DNA of 64,000 bases from assembly GCA_937921595.1 (NCBI GenBank), contig CAKZTD010000136.1, positions 1-64,000 of the forward strand, read 5' to 3'. Numbering within the stretch: position 1 is the stretch's first letter; each line of letters starts with the position of its first letter. A program made the translations under genes and the position numbers. Below the pieces are notes generated by a model that worked only from the letters and a program-made list of their open reading frames with translations, ran no database searches and had not been told where the DNA came from. The stretch is from an uncultured Saprospiraceae bacterium (lineage in GTDB: Bacteria > Bacteroidota > Bacteroidia > Chitinophagales > Saprospiraceae). Below, piece after piece: positions 37,468 to 46,134 of this stretch.

Positions 37468-37573
37468 GTGTTAAAATTTCTTAACACTTTTCAATATTGA
37501 ATTTTAACACTATGTCATAGTCTTGATTATCAGTTGTTTAGGTGCTTGTTTTCTTAACATTTGGTCTTAACAC
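37468..37573. promoter_or_regulatory. Cluster of TTAACAC motifs upstream of meaB
   Basis: GTGTTAA at 37468 and TTAACAC at 37481 form a 7-6-7 palindrome. Further TTAACAC copies are at 37504 and 37567, with TTAACAT at 37554. Clustered dyads directly before a minus-strand start look like a regulator-binding array; no regulator is identified. Confidence 0.4.
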
Positions 37574-37943
37574 TTGGCCTTTTAGGTTAAACAATTTTAT
37601 CGGGCAATTTACCCCTTTTTTACAAGGTTTATTTGCCATACCTTGCTTAAAATTACAACAATAACCTGTAAATATTTTACACCCACAATTGAGAACCCCA
37701 TTTATTTTTTAATCTCTTAATTTATAGAGAAGCCCTGTACATATATTATTTAAAGCTATGAAAAAAGTTCTACTTACATTCGATCACAGTATAATATTAG
37801 ATCCCCGAGATTTAGATTATCTGTGATCGATGTGAACTCAACCAATTTTAAACAAGTGGCCCAAAAGGGCAGATATAAAGATATAATATAAAGCTCATTG
37901 AAAACTGAAACTCATAAGTTCACAACTTATGCGAACACCATTA

Positions 37944-37981
37944 AATCTGCTGCTAAAAGTAGCAATACAGATTGTTTTTTT
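37944..37981 (+). terminator. Terminator-like hairpin inside the 37432-38271 gap
   Basis: AATCTG/CAGATT with an inner GCTA/TAGC stem, followed by G and seven Ts. No gene precedes it on the plus strand, so it may end a non-coding transcript. Confidence 0.45.
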
Positions 37982-38135
37982 AAACCCTTATTACCGAAAA
38001 CCAACTGAGGGAAACTTTATTATGCTTAAGTGGTTGGTAGTTTCTTCTAATAAATTATTTGTTCAACCAGGTAGTTATTAGACTCTCTTACGCTACTGAC
38101 CACTAACGCATAATTTCTTCATGGTTTTGAGATCG

Positions 38136-38210
38136 AAGGTTCCGGCAGGAAATTTATGAGAGCACTAAGAATTTTGTATTCTAACGCCCATTCCAGCCGG
38201 GACCTTTTTT
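38136..38210 (+). terminator. Long-loop hairpin with T tail before lipoprotein gene
   Basis: AAGGTTCCGGC at 38136-38146 pairs with GCCGGGACCTT at 38196-38206 (one G-T pair), with an inner AGAAT/ATTCT stem and a T run. It may end an RNA encoded in the gap, or act as an attenuator for the gene at 38272. Confidence 0.45.
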
Positions 38211-38271
38211 ATGCTTTTACCCCTAGGAGTCAGCATCTGATTATTTTCTGAGTCCTTAATATAAATACAAA

Positions 38272-39207
38272 ATGAAAATCACTCTTACATTCCTTGTTTT
38301 CTCCATTTTATTTCTTTTTTCCTGTAAAGATACTTCACTAGAATCCTCTGAAGAATACCAAATTGAAGTTGAGGTTTCTGAATTTCCAATAGTGTTGAAT
38401 AATGATTGTTTGGCTAAATCTATTTATACAAAACTAAAATGGAAAAAGTTTGATTTGGATTTAGAAGTTGAGGTTCGATTAGATACCACTTATTTGATTT
38501 CAGAGGTTTTTAAAGGAAATAAAAATGGAATGCGGATTGATTTACCAGAAAATGGAAATTACAAAATGTTAATAATCCTAGTGAAAAAAGGAAAGGATGT
38601 TTTAACAGAAAGAGTAATTCCTATTAAATATGTTCAAACAAACGATATTGTTGAATTTGTCAAATACAATATTTATGATGGTAAACCAATCCATCTTATG
38701 GAAAGAAAGTGCTGGCCTAATTATAAAGGAGGACATATACCGAAAGGGAAGGATTGGGAATTTATAGCTAATAAAGTCGTAAGTACAAAAGTGATTGGAG
38801 AAAACTTTACTCGAACTTTTACAATAAAAGATACCAGACTAAATGATCATGTTGCCAAAGAAAATATTTTCATTACACCAGAAATTAATTATACTTTTAG
38901 TGGCAAGAATTACTTAAACTTTAAAGACGGTACTGAGTCAAGTAGTACAGAAAATGAAAATGCTAGAATCCTTCAATCAAAGAATGACTTAGCATCCCAA
39001 AATAATATCAAAAATCAATACTCAGGCTCATTTAGTATAAGAATGGAAACAGATGGAAAGACGAGGCCAAGCTATATGGTTATTGGTTGTGAACAAGGCA
39101 CTTATTTGAAAGCAAAGGTTTTAGATTGCAATCGCTTTGATACTTTAGCTTTTGAACAAATCATCATACCGGAGTATATACAATTGGAGGTTACCTGTAA
39201 AGATTAA
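38272..39207 (+). CDS. Lipoprotein of unknown function
   Basis: 311 residues with a lipobox 'LFLFSCKDT' (Cys18). The N-terminal half contains strands such as 'LDLEVEVRLDTTYLISEVF' resembling an Ig-like fold; the C-terminal half has isolated Cys ('MVIGCEQGTYLKAKVLDCNRF', 'LEVTCKD') that may form disulfides. It has no recognisable catalytic motif and no operon partner; Lys and Asn content is higher than in neighbouring genes. Predicted to be periplasmic or surface exposed. Confidence 0.65.
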   Translation: MKITLTFLVFSILFLFSCKDTSLESSEEYQIEVEVSEFPIVLNNDCLAKSIYTKLKWKKFDLDLEVEVRLDTTYLISEVFKGNKNGMRIDLPENGNYKMLIILVKKGKDVLTERVIPIKYVQTNDIVEFVKYNIYDGKPIHLMERKCWPNYKGGHIPKGKDWEFIANKVVSTKVIGENFTRTFTIKDTRLNDHVAKENIFITPEINYTFSGKNYLNFKDGTESSSTENENARILQSKNDLASQNNIKNQYSGSFSIRMETDGKTRPSYMVIGCEQGTYLKAKVLDCNRFDTLAFEQIIIPEYIQLEVTCKD

Positions 39208-39341
39208 CTTCAAAACATAAACACTTCTTTTCCGGACTTTTTGTTTCTCATTCCATATTCCAATCCTCTTGGTATTCTTTTTGCATTTCGAAAGTATCTT
39301 ACCCCTCTTTTAATAATTTTCAAAGATCAAAAAATCGTTTT

Positions 39342-40184
39342 ATGAAAAATCTTTTAAGGGGAACCACCCTATTGCTTCTATTCGTTTCTATTCTTTCTTT
39401 CAATGCTTGTACAAAAGATAATGATCCTGTTTTAACACCAGCGACGTGTACGGATGGTATCCAAAACGGTGATGAAACGGGTGTAGACTGTGGTGGTGAT
39501 TGTGCGCCATGTACAGTGGCAGCGACTTGTACGGACGGTATCCAAAATGGAGATGAGACCGGAGTAGATTGTGGTGGTAGTTGTGATCCTTGTGCCACAG
39601 CAGCGACTTGTACGGACGGTATTCAAAATGGAGATGAGACTGGAATAGATTGTGGAGGTAGTTGTGATCCTTGTACGACAGCAGCGACTTGCACAGATGG
39701 TATTCAAAATGGAGATGAAACTGGAATCGACTGCGGAGGGAGCTGTGATCCTTGTACAAGTTCATTGTCGATGAGAGAATACATAGAAACGAATGCTCAA
39801 TTTAGTATTTTAAATGACGTGATTGTTAAAGCAGGATTTGATATTGATGGAATGGGGCCATATACTTTCTTTGCTCCAAATAATGCAGCATGGGAAGTGA
39901 TGTTAGAAAATAACAGTTGGACATCAATCGATCAAATTTCCGCACCAGTTCTAAATACAATACTTCAGTATCATGTTTCTGATTCGGGGATGATTACCTC
40001 TGATCAGTTTTCACATGGTCAGGAGATTACAATAAGATATCAATCGAAAGTAGTACGTATTGATTTGGATGACCCTGCTAATCCAAAAGTAGTAGCAGGA
40101 TTAACTAATGCTGGAATTGTTGGCATAGATCAGGTAACGACCAATGGAGTAATTCATGAGATGGATGGTGTGTTATTATTCTAG
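39342..40184 (+). CDS. Fasciclin-domain lipoprotein with four Cys-rich 27-residue repeats
   Basis: 280 residues. A lipobox ('SFNACTKDN', Cys23) is followed by four tandem 27-residue units starting 'ATCTDGIQNGDETGVDCGG' and ending 'CDPC' (residues ~34-141), then a fasciclin (FAS1) domain (~143-280) with 'GPYTFFAPNNAAWE', 'ILQYHVSDS' and 'NGVIHEMDGVLLF'. FAS1 domains mediate adhesion; each Cys-rich unit has four Cys and Asp/Asn-rich loops suited to calcium binding. It would form a short stalk carrying the adhesive head at the surface. Confidence 0.88.
   Translation: MKNLLRGTTLLLLFVSILSFNACTKDNDPVLTPATCTDGIQNGDETGVDCGGDCAPCTVAATCTDGIQNGDETGVDCGGSCDPCATAATCTDGIQNGDETGIDCGGSCDPCTTAATCTDGIQNGDETGIDCGGSCDPCTSSLSMREYIETNAQFSILNDVIVKAGFDIDGMGPYTFFAPNNAAWEVMLENNSWTSIDQISAPVLNTILQYHVSDSGMITSDQFSHGQEITIRYQSKVVRIDLDDPANPKVVAGLTNAGIVGIDQVTTNGVIHEMDGVLLF
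39441..39764 (+). repeat. Four tandem 81-base repeats
   Basis: Units begin at 39441, 39522, 39603 and 39684 and are nearly identical, encoding the 27-residue Cys-rich modules. The high identity suggests recent copy-number change. Confidence 0.88.
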
Positions 40185-40185
40185 C

Positions 40186-41274
40186 CTAAGTATTTTTAAA
40201 TTTATCCCAGGCTTGTTCTGAAAATAGTCTGGTTAATTTTTCAATATAAAAGCTACCTGCAGCGGGATCAATAACCCGGTCCAGGTAGCTTTCCATTTTA
40301 AGGAGGTGCTGGACGTTTCGAGAAATCCTGTTTGTAAAAGAAGAACCGTTTTGATCTGCAGGTAATATAGTTAATCGATTCGTTCCACCAATGACTGCTG
40401 ACATAGCAATCGTCATAGATCGTATCATATTTGTATTAGTATTTTCATCAAAAGCTTTAGGATCAATATAAGCATCTATCGAGAGCAAGGTATCTTCTGC
40501 TCCGTAAGCTTTGAGCAAATTTGCCCAAAGAATTTTCAAAGACCTGATTTTTGCAATTTCTACAAAGTAGCTTGTCCCAATAGAGATCGACAATTCAATC
40601 TCTCCGACTTGATCAACCTCTACTTGCTGAAGCGCATGGTCCATTGATCGAAGTATTTCATAAATCGAATCTATTATTTTCTCTCCCGACGTATCCTGAT
40701 TTGAAAAATCCAGAAAAGTATTTTTAAAATTAGGGAAAAGCTTTCTAGCTAATTGGAGCGTATCTTTTTGATTAGGATCAGCCAGTTGAATAGATCCTGA
40801 CAAAGTTTTGCTTTCAATAGAATGAGACCGTACGTATTCGAAATAATTTTCTAAAAAAGTAGAATAATCAGGATTTGCACCTTCGATTTTGAAATGCGTC
40901 TGGACATATGCAAGCAGGATGTCTTGGAAAAGTGCAGAAATTGTTTCCACAGAAGGCACCTCTTTGAAAATAAACCTAGGCGCATTAACTCCATTTTCGA
41001 GAGCAGAAAGTACCAACTTATTGGTTTCTTTAGGATTTTCTACGATAAAATCCTCTCCAATAAGCCAATCATTGCTCGTTGCAGAATTATTATTGAGTGT
41101 TGTCTCTTGAATATTGTCGTCGCTATGATAAAAAGGGTCGATTGTCAAGTTTTCGCCTAATTGCCATTTCAAATCCTCTAAAGGCTTTCCTTTTAGGTCT
41201 TTAAGCACTTTTTCGAGCCATTCTTCTTTAGAAAGGGCTGGAAATTCTTTGAATAGATTTTTGTTATCTGACAT
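40186..41274 (-). CDS. mutA: Methylmalonyl-CoA mutase small subunit, barrel domain only
   Basis: 362 residues. 'LFKEFPALSKEEWLEKVLKDLKGKPLEDLKWQ' at the start and 'ILPADQNGSSFTNRISRNVQHLLKMESYLDRVIDPAAGSFYIE' near the end are characteristic of the MutA-type (non-catalytic) subunit's substrate-binding-barrel half. The usual C-terminal cobalamin-like domain is absent: the protein stops about 25 residues after the barrel at 'WDKFKNT', so it is much shorter than classical MutA (~600 residues). The stop is two bases from the convergent fasciclin stop. The partner large subunit is outside the window, and MeaB lies 2.8 kb away on the same strand. Confidence 0.88.
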   Translation of the reverse strand: MSDNKNLFKEFPALSKEEWLEKVLKDLKGKPLEDLKWQLGENLTIDPFYHSDDNIQETTLNNNSATSNDWLIGEDFIVENPKETNKLVLSALENGVNAPRFIFKEVPSVETISALFQDILLAYVQTHFKIEGANPDYSTFLENYFEYVRSHSIESKTLSGSIQLADPNQKDTLQLARKLFPNFKNTFLDFSNQDTSGEKIIDSIYEILRSMDHALQQVEVDQVGEIELSISIGTSYFVEIAKIRSLKILWANLLKAYGAEDTLLSIDAYIDPKAFDENTNTNMIRSMTIAMSAVIGGTNRLTILPADQNGSSFTNRISRNVQHLLKMESYLDRVIDPAAGSFYIEKLTRLFSEQAWDKFKNT

Positions 41275-41366
41275 AGGTTTATTTATTAGTGCGAAGATAA
41301 TGGAAAAGACGCTTGAATTTAATCCTTAATCTTATTTATTGGAGAACTTTTTTAAAAGAAAACTGT

Positions 41367-41374
41367 TATATTTG
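41367..41374 (+). promoter_or_regulatory. -7 box TATATTTG of the isc operon
   Basis: It fits TAnnTTTG, 43 bases before the iscS start. A TTG at 41339 is further upstream than the usual -33 position. Confidence 0.45.
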
Positions 41375-41417
41375 CAATATATATACTCTTTCTTTAGATT
41401 AAATCTAAATAATAACA

Positions 41418-42644
41418 ATGACCAATAAAAGATTAATATACTTAGATAATAATGCGACTACACCTTGTGATCCAAGAGTAGTGGATGCAATGGTGCCTTA
41501 TTTTTATGAGGTTCCTGGAAATGCGGCAAGTAGAAATCACCCATTTGGATGGGCTGCTGAAGAAGCTGTAGATTATGCAAGAGACCAGATTGCTGATTTG
41601 ATCAATGTAGATCCTAAGGAAATTATTTTCACTTCTGGAGCTACTGAGGCAGATAACCTTGCATTGAAAGGAGTTTACGAAATGTATTCTCGAAAAGGAA
41701 ATCACATCATTACTGTAAAGACGGAACACAAAGCAGTACTTGACGCTTGTCAGAAAATCGAAAAGATGGGTGGTCAGGTGACTTACCTTGATGTAGATGA
41801 TAAAGGACTGATCAATCTTGAAGAATTAGAAGCGGCAATTACAGATAAGACCATTTTGATTTCTGTAATGTGGGCGAATAATGAAACTGGAGTTATCCAG
41901 CCGATGAAAGCAATCGGAGAGATTTGTGAAAAACACGGTGTATTGTTTTTTAGTGATGCGGTACAGGCAGTTGGAAAGATTCCAGTTGATCCAAAAGAAA
42001 CCGGTGTTCACTTGATGGCTTTTACTGCTCACAAAATGTACGGACCTAAGGGTGTTGGTGCATTGTTTGTAAATCGTAAAAAACCTCGGGTAAAAGTAAC
42101 AGCTCAGGTTGATGGTGGTGGACATGAAAGAGGAATGCGGTCTGGTACTTTAAATGTTCCTGGTATCGTAGGTTTTGGAAAAGCAGCAGAACTTGCTAAA
42201 AAAGAAATGGCTCAGGATGCAGCACGTTTATCTAAACTTAGAGATAAGTTAGAAAAAGAACTTTCTGCAAACTTAGAAGAAGTATACATTAATGGTAGTG
42301 TTGAAAATAGAATGCCACACGTAGCCAATGTATCTTTCAAACATGTGGAAGGAGAAGGTTTGATGATGACATTTAATCAAGAGATTGCAGTTTCTTCAGG
42401 ATCTGCTTGTACCTCTGCTTCTTTAGAACCATCTTATGTTTTAGTAGCACTTGGATTAGGAGATGATTTAGCTCACTCTTCTATTCGATTCAGTCTTGGA
42501 CGATTCACCAAAGAAGAAGATGTTGATTACACAATCGCAGAATTGACTAAGGGGGTTACTCATATGAGAAACTTAAGTCCAATATGGGAAATGTATAAAG
42601 AAGGAGTAGATATTGATGCTATTGAGTGGGGCAGCGAGCATTAA
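41418..42644 (+). CDS. iscS: Cysteine desulfurase IscS
   Basis: 408 residues. It has '[17 protein letters not shown]' at the N-terminus, the PLP site '[10 protein letters not shown]' and the catalytic Cys loop '[10 protein letters not shown]', which together mark a group I (IscS/NifS) desulfurase. It takes sulfur from L-cysteine for iron-sulfur assembly. iscU follows 73 bases later, then an A-type carrier, giving a short isc operon without iscR, hscBA or fdx. Group I placement rests on the 'GSACTS' loop and the IscU neighbour. Confidence 0.94.
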   Translation: MTNKRLIYLDNNATTPCDPRVVDAMVPYFYEVPGNAASRNHPFGWAAEEAVDYARDQIADLINVDPKEIIFTSGATEADNLALKGVYEMYSRKGNHIITVKTEHKAVLDACQKIEKMGGQVTYLDVDDKGLINLEELEAAITDKTILISVMWANNETGVIQPMKAIGEICEKHGVLFFSDAVQAVGKIPVDPKETGVHLMAFTAHKMYGPKGVGALFVNRKKPRVKVTAQVDGGGHERGMRSGTLNVPGIVGFGKAAELAKKEMAQDAARLSKLRDKLEKELSANLEEVYINGSVENRMPHVANVSFKHVEGEGLMMTFNQEIAVSSGSACTSASLEPSYVLVALGLGDDLAHSSIRFSLGRFTKEEDVDYTIAELTKGVTHMRNLSPIWEMYKEGVDIDAIEWGSEH

Positions 42645-42717
42645 AAATAATAATAAATAACAATGACTGCTTCTGATGAGCGGCATTAAAATTGATAATT
42701 AGTTAAAACATTATAAT

Positions 42718-43137
42718 ATGGCTTATTCAGAAAAATTGTTAGATCACTTTAAGAATCCAAGAAATGTTGGAACGCTTGACAAAGGTGACAAAAATGTAGG
42801 AACTGGTTTAGTTGGTGCTCCTGAGTGTGGTGATGTAATGAGACTTCAAATTGAAGTTAATGATGAAGATGGTACCATTAAAGATGCTAAATTTAAAACT
42901 TTTGGTTGTGGTTCCGCTATTGCTTCTTCTTCTTTAGCTACAGAATGGCTAAAAGGAAAATCAATCAACGAAGCATTGTCTATTGACAATATGGAAATCG
43001 TGGAAGAGCTGGCTTTACCTCCAGTAAAAATTCACTGTTCTGTATTAGCAGAAGATGCGATCAAAGCAGCGATTAAAGATTATCAAGAAAAGAATGGATT
43101 GGAAGTTTCTCCAGAAACTGAAAATTCTCATCACTAG
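42718..43137 (+). CDS. iscU: Iron-sulfur scaffold IscU
   Basis: 139 residues. The three cluster-binding cysteines are present in 'GAPECGDVM', 'TFGCGSAIASSS' and 'KIHCSVLAEDAI', and the 'PPVK' chaperone-recognition motif is intact ('LPPVKIHC'). It is the scaffold on which 2Fe-2S clusters form from IscS sulfur. Conserved spacing and the typical length argue for a functional protein. HscA/HscB, which normally act on the PPVK motif, are not nearby. Confidence 0.95.
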   Translation: MAYSEKLLDHFKNPRNVGTLDKGDKNVGTGLVGAPECGDVMRLQIEVNDEDGTIKDAKFKTFGCGSAIASSSLATEWLKGKSINEALSIDNMEIVEELALPPVKIHCSVLAEDAIKAAIKDYQEKNGLEVSPETENSHH

Positions 43138-43155
43138 AATTTTAAAAGAAAGCTT

Positions 43156-43482
43156 ATGTTATTTGTAGCAGATAGTGCAAAAACTCAAATTGGAGAAATC
43201 ATGTCTTCTGAGAAATTAGAAGAAGATTTTTTTGTAAGAGTGAGCGTCACAAGTGGAGGATGCTCTGGTTTGTCTTACAAAATGGATTTTGATAATGAGT
43301 CCCAACCTAACGATCAAGTCTTTGAAGACAATGGTGTAAAGGTGGTGACTGACCTAAAGAGCTTTTTGTATCTTTGTAATACCACATTAGAATTTTCAGG
43401 AGGATTGGACGGCAAAGGATTTTATTTTAATAACCCGAATGCTTCGAGAGAATGTGGATGCGGTGAAAGTTTCGCCGTTTAG
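43156..43482 (+). CDS. iscA: A-type iron-sulfur carrier protein (IscA/SufA/ErpA family)
   Basis: 108 residues. The conserved cysteines are in 'SGGCSGLSYKMDFD' and the C-terminal 'RECGCGESF', the HesB/IscA signature. It delivers assembled clusters to target enzymes. It lies 18 bases after iscU in the same operon. The exact subfamily (IscA, SufA or ErpA) cannot be separated by eye; the symbol follows the operon context. Confidence 0.9.
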   Translation: MLFVADSAKTQIGEIMSSEKLEEDFFVRVSVTSGGCSGLSYKMDFDNESQPNDQVFEDNGVKVVTDLKSFLYLCNTTLEFSGGLDGKGFYFNNPNASRECGCGESFAV

Positions 43483-43512
43483 AATTTGTAAAAAAGTAAT
43501 TATAGTATATTC

Positions 43513-43544
43513 AAAAGCCTTAGAGTTCTTACTCTGAGGCTTTT
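43513..43544. terminator. Terminator after the isc operon
   Basis: AAAAGCCTTAGAGT / ACTCTGAGGCTTTT, a 14-bp stem with one mismatch and a 4-base loop, followed by T-rich sequence. Symmetrical, so it may serve the convergent gene too. Confidence 0.85.
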
Positions 43545-43554
43545 CTATTTTAAG

Positions 43555-43638
43555 GGAACAAAGTTAACAGAGTAATAAGTTAGCAAAGGCTCTGCTCCTC
43601 TGTTATTATGTTCCATTGTTCCTCTATTCTATTAACTT
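43555..43638. repeat. Word-repeat palindrome related to the 21920 element
   Basis: GGAACAA (43555) pairs with TTGTTCC (43616), AACAGAG (43566) with CTCTGTT (43598) and AAGTTAA (43561) with TTAACTT (43632), giving competing folds. It shares AAGTTAGCAAA and TTGTTCCTCT with the element at 21920-22018. Confidence 0.65.
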
Positions 43639-43640
43639 AC

Positions 43641-44438
43641 TTAAGTCACCGCCACCTTCCTCGCAATTGTATGCAATAGTCTAGGGAAAAATCTTTTTAT
43701 CAAAACCGCATAAGTCTCAGTTCCTCCAATCGTCACTTCCATCTTGTTGCGACGAATTGCGGAAATAATTTTTTGAGCACATCGTTCAGCAGACATACCG
43801 GCACCGGTTTTGGGATCCATCGTTTCTTGCTTAGTACCGTCTTTAGTCAAAGCATTTAAAGATATGTTGGTGCGGATGTAACCTGGGCAAACTAAAGTAA
43901 CTTTGATATTATCATCATGGTGTTCCATTCTCAGTGAATCAAAAAATCCATGAATTGCATGTTTGGCACCACAGTATCCTGACCGAAGTGGCGAAGCAAA
44001 TTTTCCCATTAAGCTAGTCACTGCTGCAAAGTGTCCAGATTTGCGTTCCATAAAATGAGGTAGTACTGCTTTAGTCAAAGCAACTGTTCCTAAATAATCT
44101 ATATCGACTAATTTTTTATAAACAGAAAAGTCTGTTTTAGCAACAAGAGAACGTTGACTAATTCCACCATTATTGATAAGAATATCTATTTGGCCAAAAT
44201 GATTAAGGGCTTGCTTAACTTTCGAAGGCATTTCATCATGAGCTCCAAGATCAAGAGGAAGTACTAGTGCTCGATCATCATTCAAACCACATTCGTTTTT
44301 TACTCTTTGCAATTCTTTTTCACGACGAGCAGAAAGGATTATTTTTGCTCCTAGTTTAGAATATTCCTTGGCCAAAGCTTCTCCAATTCCAGAAGAAGCA
44401 CCAGTAATCCAAACGACTTTATCTTTTAGGCTGCTCAT
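43641..44438 (-). CDS. Short-chain dehydrogenase/reductase
   Basis: 265 residues. The NAD(P)-binding 'WITGASSGIGEALA' (TGxxxGxG), 'LINNGGIS' (NNxG-type), a catalytic Ser in 'VTSLMGKFAS' and 'YCGAK' (YxxxK) are all present, a classical SDR. The C-terminal 'AERCAQKIISAIRRNKMEVTIGG' resembles the DHRS7-like group acting on lipid or steroid-like carbonyls, a weak inference. It is a single gene facing the isc operon. Confidence 0.88.
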   Translation of the reverse strand: MSSLKDKVVWITGASSGIGEALAKEYSKLGAKIILSARREKELQRVKNECGLNDDRALVLPLDLGAHDEMPSKVKQALNHFGQIDILINNGGISQRSLVAKTDFSVYKKLVDIDYLGTVALTKAVLPHFMERKSGHFAAVTSLMGKFASPLRSGYCGAKHAIHGFFDSLRMEHHDDNIKVTLVCPGYIRTNISLNALTKDGTKQETMDPKTGAGMSAERCAQKIISAIRRNKMEVTIGGTETYAVLIKRFFPRLLHTIARKVAVT

Positions 44439-44474
44439 AGTTTTTTTTGTAAAGGTAAAAACATTTCTTAGCTC

Positions 44475-46016
44475 TTAGTCTCCATCACTGTCAATAATTG
44501 GGATTAAAAATCTTTCCACCACCGAAGTCCGATGCTCCGTTTTCATGATTGTTTCCATTTTTGAAATAACCTTTGGATGATTGGCTGCTACATTATCTTG
44601 GCAGGCAATATCTTTTTCAAGATCAAATAATTCGATTGCTAAATTGTCTTTAAACATGTTTTGCCGAATACCTTTCCACTTGCCCATACGAACAGCTTGC
44701 TGACCACCGTAAGAAGGAAATTCCCAGTAAAGAAATTCATGTGTTTGTTTTTGAGGCTTTTGAATCAGCGTAGGTAGGAGACTGATTCCATCAGAATGAT
44801 AAGTTTGATCGACCTTTGCTATTTCACAAAATGTAGGCAACCAATCCCAGAATGCTGAGATGTGATTTGAAGAACTATTCGAAGGAATTTTATTAGGCCA
44901 ACTTGCAATCATTGGTACTCTGATTCCGCCTTCATGGGTATACCCTTTGCCCCAACCTCGATCAGATCTAAAGGGATTTGCACTGTCAAAAAATGGAGAA
45001 TCTGCTCCACCGACATCATAGGTCGGACCATTGTCACTGGTGAAAACGATCAAAGTATTTTCATAGATTCCTTCTGCTTTTAACTTTGCTACTAATTCTC
45101 CAACTTGCTCGTCAAGGTAAGAAATCATTCCTGCATAAGTCGCTCTCGGATTATAAGTCGGAAAATATCCTTTGCCTCCTGGATAAGGATTTTCAGGGCC
45201 AAATTTCTTTTCATAATATTCTACCCATCGTTTTGGTGCTTGTAGTGGAAGGTGTGGGATAGGAGAGGCGTAGTACAAGAAAAACGGATTTGATTTATTT
45301 TGATCAATGAATTTTAAAGCCTCCTGATGCATGACTGTTGGAGCATATTCTTTTTGATTATAAGGATCATAGGCTGATCTTTTTAAAGAGTCGGCGATAT
45401 TATCTAAAGGTGTTCCAGGTGGAACTAGTTCGTTGTCCATCCAAATTTTTTCTTCATTACTCCAAAGGTGTCTAGGGTAATAAGTGTGCGCCTGACGCTG
45501 GCAATTATAACCATAGAAAAAATCAAAACCTTGCTTAGTTGGAATACCATCAGAAAGCGGAGCGCCGAGTCCCCACTTGCCGACCATTCCTGTAGTATAA
45601 CCTCTAGTTTTTAAAAGCTCAGCGACAGTGATGGAATCGTTTGGCATTGGTCGTTGTCCTTCGAGATTTGGATCTTTTACAGCTTTTGTAAAATCCCAAA
45701 CTTCTCCTCTTTCCTTCCATTCGTCATTGCCGCGAACATAGGCATGACCGGTATGTTGACCAGTGAGAAAGACACAACGAGAAGGAGCACAGACTGGAGA
45801 TCCTGCATAATGATCGGTGAATTTCATTCCTGATTTGGCCAGTGCATCGATGTTTGGAGTCTCGATTTTTGATTGACCGTAGCAACCAAGTTCATTATAA
45901 CCAAGGTCATCGGCAAGAATGAATATGATGTTTGGTGGAAGCGATTTTTTAGGTGTTTCTTCTTTACAAGAATTTAAAAATAAAAAAATAAGGGATAGAA
46001 GGAAAAGGTTTTTCAT
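44475..46016 (-). CDS. Arylsulfatase-family sulfatase lipoprotein
   Basis: 513 residues with a lipobox ('LFLNSCKEE', Cys17). The formylglycine motif is 'CAPSR' (in 'PVCAPSRCVFLTGQ'), preceded by 'IIFILADDLGYNELGCYGQ' with metal-binding Asp pairs and followed by 'TLIVFTSDNGPTYDVGG'. It is a type I sulfatase that would need activation by a formylglycine-generating enzyme, not seen here. In marine Bacteroidota such enzymes remove sulfate from algal polysaccharides or glycosaminoglycans. No polysaccharide-utilisation genes (SusC/D, glycoside hydrolases) are nearby. Confidence 0.93.
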   Translation of the reverse strand: MKNLFLLSLIFLFLNSCKEETPKKSLPPNIIFILADDLGYNELGCYGQSKIETPNIDALAKSGMKFTDHYAGSPVCAPSRCVFLTGQHTGHAYVRGNDEWKERGEVWDFTKAVKDPNLEGQRPMPNDSITVAELLKTRGYTTGMVGKWGLGAPLSDGIPTKQGFDFFYGYNCQRQAHTYYPRHLWSNEEKIWMDNELVPPGTPLDNIADSLKRSAYDPYNQKEYAPTVMHQEALKFIDQNKSNPFFLYYASPIPHLPLQAPKRWVEYYEKKFGPENPYPGGKGYFPTYNPRATYAGMISYLDEQVGELVAKLKAEGIYENTLIVFTSDNGPTYDVGGADSPFFDSANPFRSDRGWGKGYTHEGGIRVPMIASWPNKIPSNSSSNHISAFWDWLPTFCEIAKVDQTYHSDGISLLPTLIQKPQKQTHEFLYWEFPSYGGQQAVRMGKWKGIRQNMFKDNLAIELFDLEKDIACQDNVAANHPKVISKMETIMKTEHRTSVVERFLIPIIDSDGD

Positions 46017-46134
46017 TACTGTTGCTTTTTATAAAGAAACAGCTTTTTTGAATCTTTACAAAACAAATTCAAGAGTAAGCGTTCTGGTTTGAATTCCAGA
46101 TCATGCAGTTATGTTTGTTCTCATACTTAGTAAA

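Larger units (their letters stand above)
37432..38271. other. 840-base gene-free gap with stacked hairpins; possible structured RNA
   Basis: Beyond the TTAACAC cluster there are: TCGATCACAG (37780) paired with CTGTGATCGA (37821); GCCCAAAAGGGC near 37859; CATAAGTT/AACTTATG around a 3-base loop (37913-37931); a terminator-like hairpin at 37944-37981; and a long stem ending in Ts at 38136-38210. No convincing ORF is present. I looked for tmRNA, RNase P and SRP RNA hallmarks and found none. Confidence 0.4.

Noticed and set aside
37758-37826. 22-codon frame beginning MKKVLLTFDHS in the large gap
   Set aside because: It lies across the TCGATCACAG hairpin and has no downstream gene to control; more likely chance within a structured RNA.
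37990-38210. tmRNA, RNase P RNA or SRP RNA gene
   Set aside because: No ALAA-type tag, no GAGGAAAGTCC block and no GGAAGCAGCA-type domain could be found. Reported only as an unidentified structured region.
39441-39764. CRISPR-like array
   Set aside because: The 81-base repeats are contiguous without spacers and encode a protein repeat.
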